DNA from: an uncultured Eubacteriaceae bacterium
GTDB lineage: Bacteria > Bacillota > Clostridia > Lachnospirales > Lachnospiraceae
Length of the DNA: 9,208 nucleotides
Assembly: GCA_945938055.1 (NCBI GenBank)
Contig: CAMEUH010000090.1
Span: 1-9,208, forward strand
Reading direction: 5' to 3'
The position numbers and the translations under genes are program-made. The notes below the pieces were generated by a model. That model was not told the origin of the DNA. It worked only from the letters and a program-made list of their open reading frames with translations, and searched no databases. This document shows, piece after piece, positions 1-5,285 of this stretch (within the stretch, counting starts at the first letter, position 1; every line of letters begins with the position of its first letter).

Positions 1-1172
1 TTATACTTCTTACATAAATCTACACCAATCTGGATATGTGAGCCTTCAATTTCGTGGTCGATTGACTTACCTATATCATGTAACAGACCGGCACGCTTTG
101 CCACCTTTACATCTAGGCCAATCTCACCTGCTAACAATCCTGAAAGCTGTGCAACTTCAATGGAATGCTTTAAAGCATTCTGTCCATAACTTGTACGGAA
201 TTTCATTCTACCCAGTAACTTAATCAGTTCCGGGTGAATTCCATGTACACCAACCTCAAGGGCTGCGGCTTCACCTTCCTCACGAATTAATGTTTCAACC
301 TCTTTTTGAGCTTTTTCAACCATTTCCTCAATACGGGCTGGATGAATACGACCATCTACAATCAATTTTTCAAGAGCGATTCTTGCAACCTCTCTCTTAA
401 TTGGATCAAAGCCTGATAATACAACAGCTTCCGGAGTATCATCAATAATTAAGTCAACACCGGTCATCGTCTCAAGAGTACGGATATTACGGCCTTCACG
501 TCCGATAATCCTTCCCTTCATCTCATCATTCGGAAGCTGGACAACGGAAATCGTTGTTTCGGCAACATGGTCTGCCGCACACTTCTGAATGGCTGTCACA
601 ACATATTCTCTTGCTTTCTTCTCGCATTCTTCTTTTGCTCTGCTATCTGCTTCTTTAATCATCATAGCAGTATCATGTTTAACTTCTTCTTCAACAGTTT
701 TCAAAAGATATTCTTTTGCCTGTTCGGAGGTAAGACCAGAGATTCTTTCCAGTTCCTGCTGCCTCTTAGCACTAAGTTCCTCTACAACCTGCTTTTGTTT
801 ATCGAGTTCCTCTTCCTTTCGGGTAATACTCTGGTCACGCTTTTCAACAGCTTCCATCTTCTTGTCCAGAGTTTCCTCTTTCGAAAGCACTCTCCTCTCA
901 TAACGCTGTAATTCTGCTCGTCTTTCCCTGGTTTCTTTCTCAAGTTCATTCTTAGTCTTTAAAGACTCTTCCTTCGCTTCAAGTAAAGCTTCTCTCTTCT
1001 TTGTTTCAGCAGTCTTTAATGCATCGTCAATAATCTTATGTGCACGATTTTCAGCACTTTCAATCTTCTTTTGATCCGAAGCCTTATGTACTGCATTCGA
1101 GATTAACCAGGTAGCTGCTACAGAAATAACAAGCGTTACAACAACCGCAATGATTACACTTGTTATTGGCAC
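1..1172 (-). CDS. rny: Ribonuclease Y, partial (C-terminal end beyond the window)
   Basis: Membrane-anchored endoribonuclease that initiates mRNA turnover in Firmicutes. The window holds about 390 residues from a GTG start at 1172; the family is usually about 520 residues, so roughly the last quarter lies beyond the left edge. Visible in order: an N-terminal membrane helix (about residues 6-24, VIIAVVVTLVISVAATWLI), a long charged coiled coil (about 30-200), a KH RNA-binding domain beginning near 213 with its GxxG loop (GREG, 224-227), and the start of the HD phosphohydrolase domain with H336 and the H365-D366 pair in LLHDIGK. The start is supported by AGGAGG seven bases upstream and by the membrane helix following immediately. 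The gene sits 91 bases after recX with its own promoter, so it need not depend on SOS-driven read-through from recA. Identification rests on the KH and HD motifs and is secure. Confidence 0.97.
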   Translation of the reverse strand, partial: MPITSVIIAVVVTLVISVAATWLISNAVHKASDQKKIESAENRAHKIIDDALKTAETKKREALLEAKEESLKTKNELEKETRERRAELQRYERRVLSKEETLDKKMEAVEKRDQSITRKEEELDKQKQVVEELSAKRQQELERISGLTSEQAKEYLLKTVEEEVKHDTAMMIKEADSRAKEECEKKAREYVVTAIQKCAADHVAETTISVVQLPNDEMKGRIIGREGRNIRTLETMTGVDLIIDDTPEAVVLSGFDPIKREVARIALEKLIVDGRIHPARIEEMVEKAQKEVETLIREEGEAAALEVGVHGIHPELIKLLGRMKFRTSYGQNALKHSIEVAQLSGLLAGEIGLDVKVAKRAGLLHDIGKSIDHEIEGSHIQIGVDLCKKY

Positions 1173-1185
1173 AGGAGCACCTCCT
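1173..1185 (-). promoter_or_regulatory. rny ribosome binding site inside a small hairpin
   Basis: On the minus strand AGGAGGTGCTCCT lies directly before the GTG start. AGGAG and CTCCT are exact complements separated by three bases, so the Shine-Dalgarno sequence could pair with the bases just before the start codon. The RBS call is firm; regulation by the five-base-pair hairpin is inference. Confidence 0.7.
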
Positions 1186-1220
1186 TATTTAATTTTCATT
1201 GTACAAAATACAACAGATTA

Positions 1221-1249
1221 ATTTTACATTATGCCAAGTCAAAAGTCAA
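1221..1249 (-). promoter_or_regulatory. Sigma-A type promoter for rny
   Basis: Minus strand TTGACT (1249-1244), a 17-base spacer, then TAAAAT (1226-1221). It lies between the recX stop and the rny start, giving a leader of about 40 bases. TTGACTT occurs twice in tandem here, but only the upstream copy has the correct spacing to the -10. Confidence 0.65.
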
Positions 1250-1263
1250 GTAATTTGTGCATT

Positions 1264-1872
1264 TTACACAAAATTTTTCAGTACAATTTTTCGAATCTTA
1301 TCATAATCATACCCTTTTCGTAATAGAAAGGCACAGAACTTATTCTTTACTTCTTCCGTGGAATTCTCCGCTGAAATCCCTTTCTTCTCCATCAGTCTGC
1401 GAATATTGGCTTCCTCATCCATTTCCGATTCAGAAAGAGCCTGTGCAATCCGGTCCCTGTCAACCCCTTTTCGCAGAAGCTCTTCCTTAATCTGTCTTTT
1501 ACTTCTCGTCTTGCCATAACAATCCACATAACACTCAGCATAATCCGAATCATTAATCAGATGATTCCGTGAGAGCAGCTCCATGGATGCATCAATAATC
1601 ATTTCCGGATAATATCCTTCTTTTAATTTGCGCCGCAATTCGCATTCCGTCATGCTTCTTCTTTCCAAAAGATTCAGACAACGTTCTCTTGCCCGCTTTG
1701 GAAGAATCTCATCCATGATTTCATGATACGCTTTTTCTGTGAGCAAAGCATCCTTTTCAATATGAAACCGACGGATTTCTCCCCGATATAAGGAAAACTG
1801 CAAATCATAATCAATCTCAACCCGCATCTTCCTCGTATTGATTTCCACAAGATTCGTTACCAGATGCTCCAC
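1264..1872 (-). CDS. recX: Regulatory protein RecX
   Basis: RecX modulates RecA by binding the RecA filament and influencing its assembly and recombinase activity. The 202-residue product is of normal size for clostridial RecX and has the expected charged, all-helical three-helix repeats, including the segment ALNLLERRSMTECELRRKL-like near residues 80-103 (here RCLNLLERRSMTECELRRKL), later IKEELLRKGVDRDRI, and the C-terminal FLLRKGYDYDKI. The start codon is GTG at 1872, abutting the recA TAA stop; a GAGG eight bases upstream, inside the recA end, supports it. Co-transcription with recA implies SOS induction. There is no obvious terminator after the stop, so some transcripts may continue into rny. 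The exact start is less certain than the identity. Confidence 0.92.
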   Translation of the reverse strand: MEHLVTNLVEINTRKMRVEIDYDLQFSLYRGEIRRFHIEKDALLTEKAYHEIMDEILPKRARERCLNLLERRSMTECELRRKLKEGYYPEMIIDASMELLSRNHLINDSDYAECYVDCYGKTRSKRQIKEELLRKGVDRDRIAQALSESEMDEEANIRRLMEKKGISAENSTEEVKNKFCAFLLRKGYDYDKIRKIVLKNFV

Positions 1873-2949
1873 TTATTCTACCTCAGTCTGCTCATCTGCT
1901 CCCACAGACTTCTTTCGGGATGTCTTTTCAGCCTCAGGTTCCTCTTTCTTGTCTTCATCCAGCTTGTAATACTCCCGTACTTTTTCGGCAACTTCCTGCA
2001 TGATTTGTGGATTTTCCTTTAAAAATACCTTGGCATTCTCCCTGCCCTGTCCAATCTTATTGTCATTATAAGCAAACCATGCACCACTCTTATTAATAAC
2101 ATTGCAGTTTACTGCTAAATCAAGAATATCACCTTCGGTTGAAATCCCCTGCCCAAACATGATGTCAAACTCAGCTTCCTTAAAAGGTGGTGCCACCTTA
2201 TTCTTAACCACCTTAACTCTGGTACGGTTACCGATTACTTCACCGCCCTGCTTTAGCGATTCAATTCTTCTGACGTCCATTCTGACCGATGCATAGAACT
2301 TGAGTGCTCGACCACCTGTGGTTGTCTCCGGATTTCCAAACATGACACCAACTTTTTCACGTAACTGGTTAATAAAAATAATGATACAGTTATTCTTATT
2401 CACAACTGCCGTCAGCTTTCTTAACGCTTGTGACATCAGTCTTGCCTGTAATCCCACATGGGAGTCACCCATCTCGCCATCAATTTCTGCCTTCGGCACT
2501 AATGCTGCAACAGAGTCCACGATAACAATATCAACTGCACCGGAACGTACCATTGTTTCCGTAATCTCCAATGCCTGTTCACCGTTATCCGGCTGGGATA
2601 TGTACAAATTGTCAATATCAACACCGATATTCTTTGCATAAACCGGATCAAGTGCATGCTCTGCATCAATAAATGCTGCAATACCCCCTCTCTTCTGTAC
2701 TTCTGCTACCATATGAAGTGCAACGGTGGTCTTACCACTGGATTCCGGTCCGTAAATCTCTACAATTCTTCCCTTCGGTACGCCACCTAATCCTAATGCT
2801 ATATCCAGACTGAGAGAACCGGTCGGAACAGTCTCCACATTCATGTTATTCGCTGAATCACCCAGCTTCATAACCGTACATTTGCCATACTGTCTCTCAA
2901 TATTTGCGATTGCCGCATCTAATGCTCTTAATTTATCATCTTTACCCAT
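1873..2949 (-). CDS. recA: Recombinase RecA
   Basis: ATP-dependent DNA strand-exchange protein and co-protease for LexA cleavage; the core of recombinational repair and SOS induction. From the start chosen here it is 358 residues, a normal length. Visible: Walker A GPESSGKTT (about 67-75), the catalytic Glu region DAEHALD (E97), Walker B IVIVDSVAALVP (D145), loop L1 around EIDGEMGDSHVGLQAR, and loop L2 FGNPETTTGGRALKF followed by the ASVRMDVRR strand. The C-terminus is the usual acidic/lysine-rich tail. Two in-frame ATGs are available, at 2955 and 2949. AGGAG ends one base from the first but seven bases from the second, so 2949 is the likely start. The gene is led by a consensus promoter and LexA box and followed immediately by recX. 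Confidence 0.98.
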   Translation of the reverse strand: MGKDDKLRALDAAIANIERQYGKCTVMKLGDSANNMNVETVPTGSLSLDIALGLGGVPKGRIVEIYGPESSGKTTVALHMVAEVQKRGGIAAFIDAEHALDPVYAKNIGVDIDNLYISQPDNGEQALEITETMVRSGAVDIVIVDSVAALVPKAEIDGEMGDSHVGLQARLMSQALRKLTAVVNKNNCIIIFINQLREKVGVMFGNPETTTGGRALKFYASVRMDVRRIESLKQGGEVIGNRTRVKVVKNKVAPPFKEAEFDIMFGQGISTEGDILDLAVNCNVINKSGAWFAYNDNKIGQGRENAKVFLKENPQIMQEVAEKVREYYKLDEDKKEEPEAEKTSRKKSVGADEQTEVE

Positions 2950-2965
2950 CTTCATTCTCCTTAAT

Positions 2966-2979
2966 CGAACTTTTGTTCG
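2966..2979 (-). promoter_or_regulatory. LexA operator (SOS box) of recA
   Basis: Minus strand CGAACAAAAGTTCG: perfect CGAAC/GTTCG half-sites around a four-base centre, matching the Firmicute LexA box (GAAC-N4-GTTC). It lies about 12 bases downstream of the -10, so LexA here would act in the early transcribed region, and it ends shortly before the recA ribosome binding site. Confidence 0.92.
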
Positions 2980-2991
2980 TTTTCTATTAAT

Positions 2992-3020
2992 ATATTATTA
3001 CATAAAATCAAAAGTGTCAA
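2992..3020 (-). promoter_or_regulatory. recA promoter
   Basis: Minus strand TTGACA (3020-3015), a 17-base spacer, TAATAT (2997-2992). The -35 is a perfect sigma-A consensus and the -10 is close to it. Predicted transcription start is near 2985, giving a leader of about 35 bases that contains the LexA box. Confidence 0.88.
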
Positions 3021-3065
3021 CAAGTTTTTTCTTTTTTATCACCTCTATAAAAATAATGCATGGGG

Positions 3066-3083
3066 AAAAAAGGCGGAACGCCT
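3066..3083 (-). terminator. Compact intrinsic terminator upstream of recA
   Basis: Minus strand AGGCG-TTC-CGCCT (3083-3071), a GC-rich five-base-pair stem with a three-base loop, followed directly by a run of six T (3071-3066). It faces recA and would stop transcription coming from ung or from the promoter-like element just upstream. Confidence 0.65.
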
Positions 3084-3104
3084 GAAATCAGTATCATTAC
3101 TGAC
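3066..3104 (-). ncRNA. Candidate very short RNA or recA leader element between ung and recA
   Basis: A promoter-like element (3111-3139) would start a transcript near 3104 that at once forms two hairpins: TCAGTA-ATGA-TACTGA (3103-3088), then the terminator AGGCG-TTC-CGCCT followed by six T (3083-3066). The predicted RNA is only about 39 bases and has no reading frame. It could be a tiny RNA, an attenuator in a longer recA leader, or just a back-up terminator for ung. No known RNA family is recognised, so this is inference from layout. Confidence 0.3.
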
Positions 3105-3110
3105 AATAAG

Positions 3111-3139
3111 AGTCTATCATAAAAAGTTTTTTCTGTAAA
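3111..3139 (-). promoter_or_regulatory. Possible extended -10 promoter after ung
   Basis: Minus strand TTTACA (3139-3134), a 17-base spacer and TGA-TAGACT (hexamer 3116-3111). It begins just after the ung terminator. Spacing is ideal and the TG extension is present, but the -10 hexamer is a moderate match, in AT-rich DNA where chance matches are common. Confidence 0.4.
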
Positions 3140-3144
3140 CACCC

Positions 3145-3196
3145 AAAAGAAAAACCGAATCAAAAACATGGGGCTCCCCATTCTTTCTAATTCGGT
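3145..3196 (-). terminator. Long hairpin terminator after ung
   Basis: On the minus strand, ACCGAATTAGAAA (from 3196) can pair, including G-U pairs, with TTTTTGATTCGGT (ending 3154) over about 13 base pairs. This is capped by an inner ATGGG-GAGC-CCCAT stem (3181-3168). A TTTTCTTTT tract follows to 3145. It starts 14 bases after the ung stop and closes the hisH-hisF-ung transcript. Confidence 0.8.
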
Positions 3197-3210
3197 AATG
3201 TCTTTTACCA

Positions 3211-3885
3211 TCATACATTTTCAATCTGCCAGTCAATCGGCTCCAGTCCATGTTCCTTTAAAAACTCATTTGCCTGGCTAAAATGCCTGCATCCAAAAAA
3301 TCCCCTGTATGCAGAAAGCGGACTCGGATGTGGCGCTTTCAGAATCAAATGTTTCGGATTATTTAACATAGCTGCCTTTCGCTGTGCAGGACTGCCCCAG
3401 AGCATATATACAATCGGACGGTCCACTTCATTTAAAATCCGGATTGCCGCATCGGTAAACTCTTCCCAGCCAATGTCATGGTGGGAATTTGCCTGATGTG
3501 CACGCACCGTAAGCACTGTATTTAACATCATGACACCCTGCTTCGCCCATTTGGTCAGATATCCGTTGTTCGGAATAGAACATCCCAAATCATCATGCAG
3601 TTCCTTATAAATGTTAACCAGAGATGGCGGAATTTCCACATCCGGCTTTACCGAAAAGCAAAGGCCATGTGCCTGTCCCACATTATGATACGGGTCCTGT
3701 CCCAAAATCACAACCTTTACATCCTTAAGCGGTGTGAAATGAAATGCATTAAAAATATCATCTGCCGGAGGAAAGATTTCATATCTGGAATACTCCTCAC
3801 GAACCCTGTTATAAAGTTTTCTGTAATATGGTTTGGAAAATTCAGGCTTTAAATATTCTGCCCAGTCATTTGCAATCGCTCCCAT
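3211..3885 (-). CDS. ung: Uracil-DNA glycosylase (family 1)
   Basis: Removes uracil from DNA, starting base-excision repair of deaminated cytosine or misincorporated dUMP. The 224-residue length is typical. All family-1 motifs are present: GQDPYH with catalytic Asp64, F77 in CFSV for base stacking, MMLNTVLTV with N122 for uracil recognition, and HPSPLSAYR (H186, with L190 as the intercalating leucine). The ATG at 3885 has AGGTG about six bases upstream. It begins 17 bases after the hisF stop with no promoter between, so it is probably transcribed with hisHF; a strong terminator follows it. Identification is secure. There is no functional link to histidine synthesis, so the association is probably positional. 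Confidence 0.98.
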   Translation of the reverse strand: MGAIANDWAEYLKPEFSKPYYRKLYNRVREEYSRYEIFPPADDIFNAFHFTPLKDVKVVILGQDPYHNVGQAHGLCFSVKPDVEIPPSLVNIYKELHDDLGCSIPNNGYLTKWAKQGVMMLNTVLTVRAHQANSHHDIGWEEFTDAAIRILNEVDRPIVYMLWGSPAQRKAAMLNNPKHLILKAPHPSPLSAYRGFFGCRHFSQANEFLKEHGLEPIDWQIENV

Positions 3886-3902
3886 ATTTCACCTGCTTCC
3901 GT

Positions 3903-4667
3903 TTAAATCATCCGCACCGGAATGTTATTTTCATGTAAATAATGCTTTAAATCACTAATCTCCATTTCCTTATAATGAAACAGAGAAGCCGCAAGTGCTG
4001 CATCTGCCATTCCATCCGTAAGAATGTCCCGAAAATGCTCCATGGTACCTGCACCACCGGATGCAATTACCGGAATGCTGACATTTTCTGCAACAGTTCT
4101 GGTAAGCTCCATGTCATATCCTGCTTTGGTTCCGTCACAATCCATGCTTGTGAGAAGAATTTCTCCTGCTCCAAGGCGGTTTGCCTTCATTGCCCATTCA
4201 ATGGCATCAATACCGGTATCAATTCTTCCACCACTGCGGAAAATATTCCATCCACTGCCGTCAGCACGCCGTTTTGCATCAATTGCCACCACGACACACT
4301 GACTGCCAAATTTATCCGCTGCCTCACTAATAAGGGTCGGATTTAAGATTGCCGCTGAATTCACTGCAATTTTATCTGCACCTTCCCGCAAAAGCTTCTT
4401 AAAATCCTCCACACTCTTGATTCCGCCTCCCACAGTAAACGGAATAAAGACTTTTTCTGCCACACGACGCACCAGTTCCACGGTAGTATCTCTTCCATCC
4501 GAAGTTGCGGTAATATCCAGAAAGACAATCTCGTCCGCACCAGATTTATCATAGATGGAAGCAACCTCCACCGGGTCACCTGCATCTTTCAAATTGACAA
4601 AATTCGTTCCTTTTACAACACGTCCGTCCTTACAATCCAGACATGGAATAATTCTTTTGGTAAACAT
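3903..4667 (-). CDS. hisF: Imidazole glycerol phosphate synthase, cyclase subunit HisF
   Basis: The (beta-alpha)8 barrel subunit that uses ammonia delivered from HisH to convert PRFAR into imidazole glycerol phosphate (histidine pathway) and AICAR (purine pathway). Length 254, as usual. Catalytic Asp11 (PCLDCKDGRVVKG) and Asp130 (VVAIDAKR) are both present, with phosphate-binding glycines in TVGGGIKS (about 78-85) and ASGGAGT (about 202-208), and the conserved loop SMDCDGTKAGYD. The ATG has GGAGG six bases upstream. It lies 12 bases after hisH, so the two subunits are co-transcribed. Intact catalytic residues favour a true histidine enzyme rather than one of the HisF-like partners of sugar-modifying amidotransferases. 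No other his genes are in the window. Confidence 0.97.
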   Translation of the reverse strand: MFTKRIIPCLDCKDGRVVKGTNFVNLKDAGDPVEVASIYDKSGADEIVFLDITATSDGRDTTVELVRRVAEKVFIPFTVGGGIKSVEDFKKLLREGADKIAVNSAAILNPTLISEAADKFGSQCVVVAIDAKRRADGSGWNIFRSGGRIDTGIDAIEWAMKANRLGAGEILLTSMDCDGTKAGYDMELTRTVAENVSIPVIASGGAGTMEHFRDILTDGMADAALAASLFHYKEMEISDLKHYLHENNIPVRMI

Positions 4668-4679
4668 CTTATGCCTCCT

Positions 4680-5285
4680 TTAAAGACTGGCAAAATTTTT
4701 CAAAATCCGCAAGCCCACATCACTGCTTTTTTCCGGATGAAACTGGCATGCAAATACATTTCCCGATTCAACGGATGCATGAATATGCGTGCAATATTCC
4801 GCGGAAGCAGCAACAATGGCTTCCTCTTCTGCCTTCAGATAATATGAATGCACAAAATACACATATGCACCATTTTTAATTCCCTTGAACAATCTGGAAC
4901 CTTCCTTTATCTCTAAGGAATTCCATCCCATGTGAGGAATCTTATAGCCCTCGGTTTCCGGAATTTTTAAAATTCTGCCCGGCAGAATGCCAAGTCCCTT
5001 CACACCCTTTGCTTCATCGCTTTCTTCAAACAAAAGCTGTAATCCCAGGCAAATTCCAAGAAAAGGGGTCTTTCTTCTTACCACTTCTTCAATCGTCTCT
5101 ACCAGTCCAAATCGATGCAGTTTCTCCATGGCATCACCAAATGCCCCGACTCCCGGAAGAATCACCTTATCAGCCGCCAGAATTTCTCCAGGTTTTCTGG
5201 AAACAATCACTTCTTCTCCAAGGGAAATCAATGCCTTTTCAACACTTTTCAAATTTCCAGCATCATAATCAATTATCGCAATCAT
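4680..5285 (-). CDS. hisH: Imidazole glycerol phosphate synthase, glutamine amidotransferase subunit HisH
   Basis: Class I glutamine amidotransferase that hydrolyses glutamine and channels ammonia into HisF. The 201-residue product carries the full catalytic triad: Cys79 in FLGICLGLQLLFE, and His183 and Glu185 in QFHPEKSS. It also has the oxyanion-strand region PGVGAFGDAM (about 44-53) and the HisH-typical HMGWNSL (118-124) and YFVHSYY (143-149). Its ATG overlaps the stop of the upstream 656-residue gene as ATGA. A GGAGG nine bases upstream, inside that gene, serves as RBS, so translation is probably coupled to the unknown membrane protein. hisF follows after 12 bases. Confidence 0.97.
   Translation of the reverse strand: MIAIIDYDAGNLKSVEKALISLGEEVIVSRKPGEILAADKVILPGVGAFGDAMEKLHRFGLVETIEEVVRRKTPFLGICLGLQLLFEESDEAKGVKGLGILPGRILKIPETEGYKIPHMGWNSLEIKEGSRLFKGIKNGAYVYFVHSYYLKAEEEAIVAASAEYCTHIHASVESGNVFACQFHPEKSSDVGLRILKNFASL

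Noticed and set aside
567..911. Two plus-strand frames of 104-114 residues
   Set aside because: They are antisense to the coiled coil of RNase Y, whose frame is open and family-conserved across the region.
3017..3214. 65-residue minus-strand frame overlapping the end of ung and running toward recA
   Set aside because: It reads through two terminator hairpins and the recA -35, has no RBS, and its composition is that of translated T-rich DNA.
3903..5285. hisHF as amidotransferase partners of a surface-sugar pathway rather than histidine synthesis
   Set aside because: HisF keeps Asp11 and Asp130 and HisH its full triad and typical motifs, and no glycosyltransferase or sugar-biosynthesis gene is nearby.
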